DNA of 8,698 nucleotides from Paracoccaceae bacterium (GTDB lineage Bacteria; Pseudomonadota; Alphaproteobacteria; Rhodobacterales; Rhodobacteraceae): positions 1 to 8,698 of the forward strand of contig JAFGVZ010000026.1 of NCBI GenBank assembly GCA_016937725.1, in the 5' to 3' direction. The first letter of the stretch is position 1. The number at the start of each line of letters is the position of its first letter. Below the pieces are notes generated by a model that saw only the letters and a program-made list of their open reading frames with translations, had not been told where the DNA came from and searched no databases. Of the stretch, positions 1-5,686 are shown one piece after another. The translations under genes were made by a program, and so were the position numbers.

Positions 1-1
1 A

Positions 2-955
2 AGCCAAGTCAACGACACGAACGAGGCGCCAGAGGCCGCCGAGTATGATGCGTTGCGCTCCTTGCCGCCGAGTGAGTTAGAGAATCGTCTGCGTGCTGCA
101 TGGGACCAGTTGGCCCCGGAATTCATCATAGAATCTGCCGGAACCCGCAGCATTGCCGAGATTGTCGAGGTTACGATCCCCGAAATCGGCAACCCGGAAT
201 TGCCGCGCGATTCAACCCTTGTGTTGCGCGCCGATCTGCCCGAGGGCGCGGGTCCAGTGCAAATTGGCTGGGCGCCCCGCTTGGGCGATCTTGTGTTGCG
301 GCAGACTGCGGGCGGCGCAGAGGCCTATGAGGGATTTCTTGGCAGCGGTGACCTGTCAGAGCCGCTGCCACGCGCTGATGTGCTGACTGAAAGCGCCTTT
401 GCGGTTTTCACGCGCTACATTGTCGTGGGGTTCGAACACATCATTCCCTTGGGCATCGACCATATTTTGTTCGTGCTGGGGCTGTTCTTCTTCTCGTTGC
501 ACCTGCGGCCAATGCTGTTTCAGGTGACCGCCTTCACCTTGGCCCATACCATTACGCTGGCCTTGGCCAGTCTGGAGATTGTTCGCGTCCCTGCAAGTAT
601 TGTCGAGCCGTTGATTGCGGCCTCTATCGTCTATGTGGGCGTAGAGAATGTGATCGGGCGCTCCAATCTTAAGGCACGCACGGCGTTGGTATTCGCCTTT
701 GGCTTGTTGCACGGGCTTGGCTTTGCCAGCGTGCTGGGCGATTTCGGCATAGACACCTCGCGCTTTGCTGCGGCATTGGTGGGGTTCAATATCGGCGTTG
801 AACTGGGGCAATTGGCTGTCATCACCCTAGCGTTTTTGGCGGTTGGCTTGTGGTTTGGCAAAAAGCCCTATTACCGCAATTTCATTGCGATCCCGGCATC
901 GCTTGCGATCGCCGCCGTCGGTGCTTTCTGGACGTTCGAGCGGGTGTTTCTGTAG
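2..955 (+). CDS. HupE/UreJ-family membrane protein, 5' end cut by window edge
   Basis: The reading frame is open from base 2 to the TAG at 953-955, giving 317 visible residues. There is no in-frame ATG near the edge. The TTG at 53 has no convincing Shine-Dalgarno sequence and sits inside continuous coding sequence, so the true start lies outside the window. The first 130 or so visible residues are hydrophilic and probably form an extracytoplasmic domain. After them come about six hydrophobic segments. The membrane part carries the family's conserved blocks: PLGIDHILFVLGLFFFS, the AHTITLALA segment, VGVENVIG, GLLHGLGFAS and FNIGVELGQ, with repeated membrane-embedded histidines. HupE/UreJ proteins are known or suspected nickel/cobalt permeases linked to hydrogenase or urease. 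This longer subtype, with an N-terminal domain, has no settled function, and no hydrogenase or urease gene is visible. The family call is firm; the substrate is unknown. Confidence 0.85.
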   Translation, partial: SQVNDTNEAPEAAEYDALRSLPPSELENRLRAAWDQLAPEFIIESAGTRSIAEIVEVTIPEIGNPELPRDSTLVLRADLPEGAGPVQIGWAPRLGDLVLRQTAGGAEAYEGFLGSGDLSEPLPRADVLTESAFAVFTRYIVVGFEHIIPLGIDHILFVLGLFFFSLHLRPMLFQVTAFTLAHTITLALASLEIVRVPASIVEPLIAASIVYVGVENVIGRSNLKARTALVFAFGLLHGLGFASVLGDFGIDTSRFAAALVGFNIGVELGQLAVITLAFLAVGLWFGKKPYYRNFIAIPASLAIAAVGAFWTFERVFL

Positions 956-964
956 CCCCAAAAC

Positions 965-1000
965 AAAACGGCGCGCAGGGGCAAACCTGCGCGCCGTTTT
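965..1000. terminator. Bidirectional intrinsic terminator between convergent HupE-like gene and leuC
   Basis: Bases 965-979 (AAAACGGCGCGCAGG) pair perfectly with 986-1000 (CCTGCGCGCCGTTTT), making a 15-bp stem with a six-base loop at 980-985. The GC-rich stem ends in TTTT on the plus strand and, because the stem includes the A run, in TTTT on the minus strand as well. It therefore fits termination in both directions. It starts 10 bases after the HupE-like stop and ends 25 bases beyond the leuC stop. Confidence 0.93.
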
Positions 1001-1025
1001 CGTTTGGCCTTGTGATGGCCGGTCT

Positions 1026-2423
1026 TTACATCATCTCTCGCACATCGGTCAGCCTGCCAGTCACGGCGGCGGCGGCGGCCATGGCGGGCGACATCAGGTG
1101 GGTGCGCCCACCCCGGCCCTGACGCCCTTCGAAGTTCCGATTCGAGGTGGCGGCACAGCGCTCGCCGGGTGCAAGCTGGTCGGGGTTCATAGCCAAGCAC
1201 ATCGAACACCCGGCCAAGCGCCATTCAAAGCCCGCGTCGATGAAGATCTGTGCCAGACCTTCTTCTTCGGCCTGCGCGCGCACAAGGCCAGACCCCGGCA
1301 CCACCATGGCGCGCTTCACCTTGATCTTCTGGCCCTTCAGGATGTCGGCGGCGGCACGCAAATCCTCGATCCGGCCATTGGTGCAAGACCCGATAAAGAC
1401 CGTGTCAATTTCAATCTCGCTCAGCTTTTGGCCCGCTTTCAGGCCCATATAGTCGAGCGCGCGGCGCGCGGCATCGGCCTTGCCACCGGCAAAGCTGTCT
1501 GGGTCAGGCACGCTGGCCGAGATGGGCAGAACATCTTCTGGCGAGGTGCCCCAGGTGACCACCGGCGCGATGTCTTCACCGCGCAGCGTAATCACTTTGT
1601 CCCATTGCGCGTCATCGTCCGAGTAGAGGGTTTTCCACCAGGCCAGCGCGGCCTCCCATTGCGCGCCTTTCGGCGCATGGGGGCGGCCCTGCACATAGGC
1701 AAAGGTCTTCTCGTCCGGTGCAATCAGGCCCGCGCGCGCGCCGCCTTCGATGGCCATGTTGCAGACGGTCATGCGCCCTTCCATAGACAATTCGCGGATG
1801 GCTTGGCCGCAATATTCAATGACATAGCCCGTGCCACCCGCCGTGCCGGTTGCGCCGATGACAGACAGCGTAATGTCCTTGGCGGTCACGCCCGGCGGCA
1901 GCGAACCGGTGATTTCCACCTTCATGTTTTTCGATTTCTTCTGGATCAGTGTCTGGGTGGCCAGCACATGTTCCACCTCTGACGTGCCGATGCCATGCGC
2001 CAACGCGCCGAACGCGCCGTGTGTGGCAGTGTGGCTGTCGCCGCAGACCACGGTCATGCCCGGAAGGGTCCAGCCCTGTTCGGGGCCAACGATATGCACG
2101 ATGCCTTGGCGAATGTCGTTCACCGGGTAGTAATGCACCCCAAATTCGCGCGCGTTACGGTCCAGCGCTTCGACCTGAATCCGCGATTCGGGGTTTTCGA
2201 TCCCTTTTTCGCGGTCGGGCGTGGTCGGCACGTTGTGGTCGGGCACCGCGATGGTTTTTTCCGGCGCGCGCACTTTACGACCCGCCATGCGCAGCCCTTC
2301 AAAAGCTTGCGGGCTGGTCACTTCGTGCACCAGATGGCGGTCGATATACAATAGGCAGGTGCCGTCGGCGTCTTCGTGCACGACATGGGCATCCCAGATC
2401 TTGTCATAGAGGGTCTTTGGCAT
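1026..2423 (-). CDS. leuC: 3-isopropylmalate dehydratase large subunit
   Basis: This protein of 465 residues has the normal length for bacterial LeuC. It is the large subunit of isopropylmalate isomerase, which with LeuD converts 2- to 3-isopropylmalate in leucine synthesis in the cytoplasm. It is an aconitase-fold [4Fe-4S] enzyme. The three cluster ligands are visible: Cys347 in GSCTNGR, then Cys406 and Cys409 in GCSMCLAMN. Other family blocks are present: MPKTLYDKIWDAH at the start, the VCGDSHTATHGAFGALAHGIGTSEVEHVLATQ stretch near residues 127-157, and the SNRNFEGRQG block near 427. The start ATG (2423-2421) fits the family N-terminus, but the Shine-Dalgarno match upstream is weak. LeuD is not encoded directly downstream; transcription probably ends at the hairpin 25 bases past the TAA. 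Many alphaproteobacteria carry leuC, leuD and leuB close together, so here leuD must be elsewhere. The gene is intact. Confidence 0.98.
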   Translation of the reverse strand: MPKTLYDKIWDAHVVHEDADGTCLLYIDRHLVHEVTSPQAFEGLRMAGRKVRAPEKTIAVPDHNVPTTPDREKGIENPESRIQVEALDRNAREFGVHYYPVNDIRQGIVHIVGPEQGWTLPGMTVVCGDSHTATHGAFGALAHGIGTSEVEHVLATQTLIQKKSKNMKVEITGSLPPGVTAKDITLSVIGATGTAGGTGYVIEYCGQAIRELSMEGRMTVCNMAIEGGARAGLIAPDEKTFAYVQGRPHAPKGAQWEAALAWWKTLYSDDDAQWDKVITLRGEDIAPVVTWGTSPEDVLPISASVPDPDSFAGGKADAARRALDYMGLKAGQKLSEIEIDTVFIGSCTNGRIEDLRAAADILKGQKIKVKRAMVVPGSGLVRAQAEEEGLAQIFIDAGFEWRLAGCSMCLAMNPDQLAPGERCAATSNRNFEGRQGRGGRTHLMSPAMAAAAAVTGRLTDVREMM

Positions 2424-2601
2424 GGCGGTAACTTTCGGAAAAAGCGAGATTCTTGCGTGGCTTTGCGGTGCGCTGGCACATGCGGTGTTCGCGCGCGGAC
2501 GCGATCAACGCAGTCGGGCCAAGACCGAGCGGTTCTGGCGCGAGAAGCGCTGCGGCAAGCGCGCGTGGTCTGTCATGTCGAAAAACCGATACATGCCGCG
2601 T

Positions 2602-2630
2602 TAGATACTTGGTCGCGGGCGATATGGCAA
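2602..2630 (-). promoter_or_regulatory. Candidate sigma-70-type promoter for leuC
   Basis: On the minus strand TTGCCA (2630-2625) is followed after exactly 17 bases by TATCTA (2607-2602). The -35 element matches five of six consensus bases; the -10 element matches only three, so support is moderate. Transcription would start near 2596-2594, about 170 bases before the leuC ATG. That leaves a leader long enough for some post-initiation control, but I see neither a leucine-rich leader peptide nor a clear attenuator. Confidence 0.35.
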
Positions 2631-2686
2631 CGGTCCAGGGCATGTGCATTTCTTCATCACGAAGTCGATTGCACATCCCCCGGTGA

Positions 2687-2715
2687 TTGAGATAACGCCC
2701 CACAAATGCTATCTT
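2687..2715 (+). promoter_or_regulatory. Candidate sigma-70-type promoter for rsfS-rlmH
   Basis: TTGAGA (2687-2692) and TATCTT (2710-2715) are separated by 17 bases. They match five of six and four of six consensus positions. Transcription would start near 2722, giving a 5' leader of about 24 bases before the CTG at 2746. The promoter lies downstream of the in-frame ATG at 2644, so that ATG is unlikely to be the rsfS start. Confidence 0.5.
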
Positions 2716-2733
2716 ATAAGGGTAGCAATCTTT

Positions 2734-2738
2734 GGAGG
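2734..2738 (+). promoter_or_regulatory. Shine-Dalgarno GGAGG setting a CTG start for rsfS
   Basis: GGAGG lies seven bases before an in-frame CTG (2746-2748), a normal spacing. No ATG, GTG or TTG in the rsfS frame lies at suitable spacing behind it. This is the only good ribosome-binding site ahead of the conserved RsfS domain and is the main reason for choosing the CTG. Confidence 0.6.
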
Positions 2739-2745
2739 TTCCGCC

Positions 2746-3138
2746 CTGTCTTACGTCGATACACCCGCGCTTGCGGCCCGCCCTGAAGCAACCACGCCTT
2801 TGACAAGCGAAGCGTTGCTGCAACTGGTCCTGTCCTCGCTGGACGATGACAAGGCGGAGGATGTTGTGAAAATCGACCTGCGGGGCAAATCCGCCATGGC
2901 CGATACGATGGTGATCGCTTCTGGCCGCTCTACCCGGCAAGTGGCGGCAATGGCACAAAAGCTGATGGATCGCTTGAAAGAAACGTTCCGCCTTAGCGCG
3001 CGGGTCGAGGGTAAGGAAACCGGCGACTGGGTGCTGATCGACACGGGCGATGTGGTGGTGCATATCTTCCGCCCGGAAGTGCGCGAATTCTACCAGTTGG
3101 AAAAGATGTGGCAGGATATCGGACGCCCTGCTGTCTGA
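2746..3138 (+). CDS. rsfS: Ribosomal silencing factor RsfS (YbeB/Iojap family), probable CTG start
   Basis: RsfS binds ribosomal protein uL14 on the large subunit and blocks subunit joining, lowering translation when nutrients are short. Read from the CTG at 2746 the protein has 130 residues, close to the usual family length. The conserved core is clear: LDDDKAEDVVKIDLRGKSAMADTMVIASGRSTRQVAAMA (about residues 32-70), then ARVEGKETGDWVLIDTGDVVVHIFRPEVREFYQLEKMW (about 85-122). The N-terminal 20 residues are not conserved and were judged by the ribosome-binding site. The alternative ATG at 2644 would add 34 residues with no family resemblance and lies upstream of the likely promoter. rlmH follows after nine bases and is probably co-transcribed; this pairing is common in bacteria. 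Function is firm, start codon less so. Confidence 0.95.
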   Translation: MSYVDTPALAARPEATTPLTSEALLQLVLSSLDDDKAEDVVKIDLRGKSAMADTMVIASGRSTRQVAAMAQKLMDRLKETFRLSARVEGKETGDWVLIDTGDVVVHIFRPEVREFYQLEKMWQDIGRPAV

Positions 3139-3147
3139 CCTTTTGCC

Positions 3148-3618
3148 ATGAAGCTGCATATTTGCGCGATGGGCCGCCTGCGCAAGGGGCCAGAGCGCAT
3201 CCTCATCGACGATTATGTGGCGCGATTTAACCGCACAGGGCGCGCCCTGTCGCTTGGCCCTTGCGAAGAGCATGAGGTGGATGAGCGCAAGGCAATCACG
3301 CCTTCCGCACAAGCGCCGCTACTGGCACGGGCCGTTCCGGATGGCGCGTATCTGGTGGCGCTGGACGAGCGCGGGGCCTTGCTGACATCTCCTGAATTTG
3401 CGCGCCTGCTGACAGACACCCGTGACCGAGGCCTGCGCGATATGGCCTTTGTTATCGGAGGCGCGGACGGGCTGGACCCAGAATTGCGCGCCCGCGCCGA
3501 TATGGTCGTGTCGCTGTCGCATATGGTCTGGCCGCATATGCTGGCGCGGGTCATGCTGACCGAACAGATTTACCGCGCCGCCACCATTTTGTCGGGCAGC
3601 CCCTACCACCGCGACTAG
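3148..3618 (+). CDS. rlmH: 23S rRNA (pseudouridine1915-N3)-methyltransferase RlmH
   Basis: RlmH is a SPOUT-class methyltransferase that uses S-adenosylmethionine to methylate N3 of pseudouridine 1915 in helix 69 of 23S rRNA, acting on assembled 70S ribosomes. The 156 residues match the family length. The N-terminus MKLHICAMGRLRKGPE is typical. The SPOUT knot elements are visible: FVIGGADGLD (101-110), then VSLSHMVWPHMLARVMLTEQIYRAATILSGSPYHRD to the end, containing the conserved EQ-YRA and GxPYHR motifs. It starts nine bases after the rsfS stop with no clear Shine-Dalgarno sequence, so its translation may be coupled to rsfS. The stop is eight bases from the end of the converging ZIP gene, and no strong terminator hairpin is visible between them. 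Confidence 0.97.
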   Translation: MKLHICAMGRLRKGPERILIDDYVARFNRTGRALSLGPCEEHEVDERKAITPSAQAPLLARAVPDGAYLVALDERGALLTSPEFARLLTDTRDRGLRDMAFVIGGADGLDPELRARADMVVSLSHMVWPHMLARVMLTEQIYRAATILSGSPYHRD

Positions 3619-3626
3619 GTGCCGGG

Positions 3627-4367
3627 TTAGCCTAGAACCAAGGTTACGGCCATCATCGCCGCGAAGGCCAGTGTCACAATCACGCCAATGGTGGAGGTAT
3701 CGGCGCCTTCCTGCGCTTCGGGCAGAAGTTCCGAAAAGATCATCCACAGCATTGCACCCGCAGCCAGCCCCAAGCCAACCGGCAAGACAGGGGCGAAATA
3801 CAGCACGAACAGAAAGGCCGGAACAGCCAGCAAGGGTTGCGGCAGCGATGAAACAATCGCCCACCAGCCAGCCTTGGCGACACTCGCGCCACGCGGCACC
3901 ATGATCAGGGCAATGGCCAACCCTTCGGGCACATTGTGTAGCGCGATAGCAATGGTGATCAGGTCGCCCAAGGGGCGGCCACCACCAAAGGCCACGCCAA
4001 CGCCAATACCTTCGGCGGCGGAATGGGCGGTCATCACGCCCATGATCATCAGCACTTTTAAGGCGTCGGCACCCTGCATATCGCCCAAAGAGACCTCGCC
4101 TTGCCGGTCGAGCAGCTTTTTGACCAGCCAAATGGCGATCACGCCCAGCACGATGCCGCCAATGGTGCGCGAGCCAGACAGTTCGAACCCTTCCATGATC
4201 AGGGTTACACTGGCAGCCAACATCAGACCTGCGGCCAAGGCGTTGCCCATGGCCAGCGTTCGCTCGGACATGGAGCGCGCCGCCAAGAGCGGCAATGCGC
4301 CAAGCCCCGTTGCAAGGGCGGTGACAAGGGCGGCGATGAAAACAATCAGCAGCGTTGGCTCAGTCAT
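3627..4367 (-). CDS. ZIP-family divalent metal transporter
   Basis: This 246-residue inner-membrane protein has about eight hydrophobic segments, as expected for a bacterial ZIP (ZupT/GufA-like) importer of zinc, iron or manganese. The metal-site signatures are present: HSAAEG (His115 to Gly120) and HNVPEG (His144 to Gly149) in the fourth and fifth segments, and SELLPEA near residues 212-218. The cytoplasmic loop after the third segment (about 83-103) has no histidine cluster, unlike many zinc-specific ZIPs, so selectivity cannot be read from it. The start ATG (4367-4365) begins a typical N-terminus; the Shine-Dalgarno sequence is weak. A perfect palindrome resembling the Irr-bound iron control element lies 15 bases upstream of the start codon, pointing to iron or metal control. 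The gene converges on rlmH with an eight-base gap. Family certain, metal unknown. Confidence 0.93.
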   Translation of the reverse strand: MTEPTLLIVFIAALVTALATGLGALPLLAARSMSERTLAMGNALAAGLMLAASVTLIMEGFELSGSRTIGGIVLGVIAIWLVKKLLDRQGEVSLGDMQGADALKVLMIMGVMTAHSAAEGIGVGVAFGGGRPLGDLITIAIALHNVPEGLAIALIMVPRGASVAKAGWWAIVSSLPQPLLAVPAFLFVLYFAPVLPVGLGLAAGAMLWMIFSELLPEAQEGADTSTIGVIVTLAFAAMMAVTLVLG

Positions 4368-4381
4368 CTTAAGATTCCCGC

Positions 4382-4398
4382 ATTAGAATAATTCTAAA
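4382..4398 (-). promoter_or_regulatory. Palindromic operator resembling an iron control element (Irr box)
   Basis: Bases 4383-4397 read TTAGAATAATTCTAA, a perfect inverted repeat of seven bases around a central A. On the minus strand the extended site is TTTAGAATTATTCTAAT, matching 13 of 14 arm bases of the alphaproteobacterial iron control element TTTAGAA-N3-TTCTAAA as I recall it. It lies 15 bases upstream of the ZIP start codon and just downstream of a -10-like CATAAT (4403-4398), a position expected for repression. Direct sequence symmetry is certain; the Irr assignment is inferred. Confidence 0.6.
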
Positions 4399-4424
4399 TT
4401 ATGGCACTGCGAGAAGGGATGCAA
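4398..4424 (-). promoter_or_regulatory. Candidate promoter for the ZIP transporter gene
   Basis: On the minus strand TTGCAT (4424-4419) is followed after 15 bases by CATAAT (4403-4398), or after 16 by the shifted ATAATT. The spacing is short and the call tentative. Its interest is that the palindromic operator begins where this -10 element ends. Confidence 0.3.
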
Positions 4425-4441
4425 GCCGAAATAATCATGGC

Positions 4442-4470
4442 TCAATTGATACATTATTGATTTATAAAAT
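4442..4470. promoter_or_regulatory. AT-rich control tract upstream of the sulfonate/sugar operon
   Basis: An AT-rich block in otherwise GC-rich DNA contains ATTGAT twice (4445-4450 and 4456-4461), offset by 11 bases or about one helical turn. It also holds an inverted TCAAT/ATTGA pair (4442-4446, 4456-4460) and a -10-like TATAAAAT (4463-4470). It lies about 60 bases before the monooxygenase start. No -35 at a standard distance is convincing, so I describe it as a probable regulator-binding and promoter zone without naming the regulator. Confidence 0.35.
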
Positions 4471-4528
4471 CTGATCGGTTACGGTCATTGGCGAAGCGGT
4501 CGGAAACAGGCCGCGAGGGAGGACAGAC

Positions 4529-5686
4529 ATGACTATCGTTCCGGTAACTTCGGGCGATCTGGACGCGGCTGAAGTGTCTTGGTTCGCGGCGCTTTGCTCG
4601 GATGATTATCAGTATTTGGGCGTGCCCGACGGCGCGTTGCGCTCTAGCTGGGCGCATTGCAGCACCATTCTGAAATCTGCCGAAGCGCAGGGGTTTCGCA
4701 ATATTCTGTGCCCGTCCAGCTATCAGGTGGGGCAAGACACGCTCAGCTTCGTTGCTGCCGGGTCTCAGGTAACAGAACGCATCAACATGCTTGCCGCCAT
4801 CCGCTGTGGAGAGATGCAGCCGATCATGCTGGCGCGCACCGTGGCGACGCTGGACCATATGCTGAAGGGGCGGCTGACGCTGAATGTGATCAGTTCAGAT
4901 TTTCCGGGCGAAGTGGCCGACAGCGCCTATCGCTACAAGCGCAGTCACGAGGTGGTGCAAATCCTGCGCCAGGCGTGGGAGCGCGACGAGATCAACCATG
5001 ACGGCGAAATTTACCAGTTCAAAGGTGTGCCGACCGCGCCCGCCAAGCCCTACCAGCAGAATGGCGGTCCTTTGCTGTATTTCGGTGGCTATTCCCCCGA
5101 TGCGTTGGAGCTATGCGCGGCGCAATGCGATGTCTACCTTATGTGGCCCGAAACCGAGGACCAACTGGCCGACCGGATGCGCGCTGTTCATGCCCGCGCC
5201 GAGGCCCATGGTCGCACGCTGGATTACGGTCTGCGTGTTCATGTCATTGTCCGCGATACCGAAGCAGAAGCGCGCGACTATGCCGACCATCTGGTCAGCA
5301 AACTGGATGATGAATATGGCCGCCTGATCCGTGAACGCGCGCATGACAGCGGCAGCCTTGGCGTGTCGCACCAAGCGCGTGCGCGGGAATTGGCCGACCA
5401 GTTTGGCTATACCGAACCGAACCTCTGGACCGGTGTGGGCCGCGCGCGCTCTGGCTGCGGGGCTGCGCTTGTGGGCAGCGCCGATCAGGTGCTGTCGAAG
5501 CTTGAGCGTTACCGCAAGATGGGCATCCGGGCCTTTATCTTCTCGGGCTATCCGCATCTGGATGAATGCCAGCAATTCGGGCGGTTGGTCATGCCGCATC
5601 TGAACACCTGTTCGCTGCCGCATGAATATGATCGTGTGCCAAGTGAAACACCGGCAACGCCATTGGGCGTGGGGGAACGTGTGTAA
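4529..5686 (+). CDS. smoC: SsuD-like FMN-dependent sulfonate monooxygenase, probable sulfoquinovose monooxygenase
   Basis: This 385-residue protein belongs to the bacterial luciferase-like group close to alkanesulfonate monooxygenase SsuD. These enzymes use reduced FMN and O2 to split a C-S bond, releasing sulfite and an aldehyde. The start ATG follows GAGGGAGGA (4515-4523) at good spacing. Family blocks include TERINMLAAIRCGEMQPIMLARTVATLDHMLKGRLTLNVISSD (82-123), KPYQQNGGPLLYFGGYSP, DVYLMWPETEDQL, LRVHVIVRDTEAEA, NLWTGVGRARSGCGAALVGS and AFIFSGYPHLDEC. Trp206, Arg236, His238, Tyr341 and His343 correspond to the SsuD sulfonate/flavin site (Trp196, Arg226, His228, Tyr331, His333) with a constant offset of ten. 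The Cys54 segment of SsuD is not conserved. The stop overlaps the reductase start in TAATG, implying coupled translation. With a sugar importer alongside, the likely substrate is sulfoquinovose, giving 6-oxo-glucose. Another sulfonate cannot be excluded. No flavin reductase partner is in view. Confidence 0.82.
   Translation: MTIVPVTSGDLDAAEVSWFAALCSDDYQYLGVPDGALRSSWAHCSTILKSAEAQGFRNILCPSSYQVGQDTLSFVAAGSQVTERINMLAAIRCGEMQPIMLARTVATLDHMLKGRLTLNVISSDFPGEVADSAYRYKRSHEVVQILRQAWERDEINHDGEIYQFKGVPTAPAKPYQQNGGPLLYFGGYSPDALELCAAQCDVYLMWPETEDQLADRMRAVHARAEAHGRTLDYGLRVHVIVRDTEAEARDYADHLVSKLDDEYGRLIRERAHDSGSLGVSHQARARELADQFGYTEPNLWTGVGRARSGCGAALVGSADQVLSKLERYRKMGIRAFIFSGYPHLDECQQFGRLVMPHLNTCSLPHEYDRVPSETPATPLGVGERV

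Larger units (their letters stand above)
2424..2745. other. Divergent intergenic region between leuC and rsfS
   Basis: This 322-base stretch separates the divergent leuC and rsfS starts. It holds a candidate minus-strand promoter (2602-2630), a stronger plus-strand promoter (2687-2715) and the rsfS Shine-Dalgarno sequence. Open frames crossing it on both strands have no recognisable protein character and no good ribosome-binding sites. I read it as regulatory sequence, not as a gene. Confidence 0.6.

Noticed and set aside
53..55. TTG as start of the HupE-like gene
   Set aside because: The frame is open to the window edge, no good ribosome-binding site precedes it, and the extracytoplasmic domain would be cut short.
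843..1982. Long plus-strand open frame (379 codons)
   Set aside because: It is antisense to most of leuC, has low-complexity, Arg/His/Ala-rich composition typical of a GC-rich shadow frame, and no family motifs.
2644..2745. In-frame N-terminal extension of rsfS from ATG 2644
   Set aside because: No Shine-Dalgarno sequence, no family resemblance, and it overlaps the probable promoter at 2687-2715.
2404..3312. Minus-strand open frame of 302 codons spanning the leuC start, intergenic region and rsfS
   Set aside because: It is antisense to rsfS and the start of rlmH and overlaps the leuC start; composition is Arg/His-rich with no recognisable domain.
3619..3640. Possible terminator between rlmH and the ZIP gene
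   Set aside because: Only a four-base pairing (GGTT/AACC) is visible and no T run, too weak to call.
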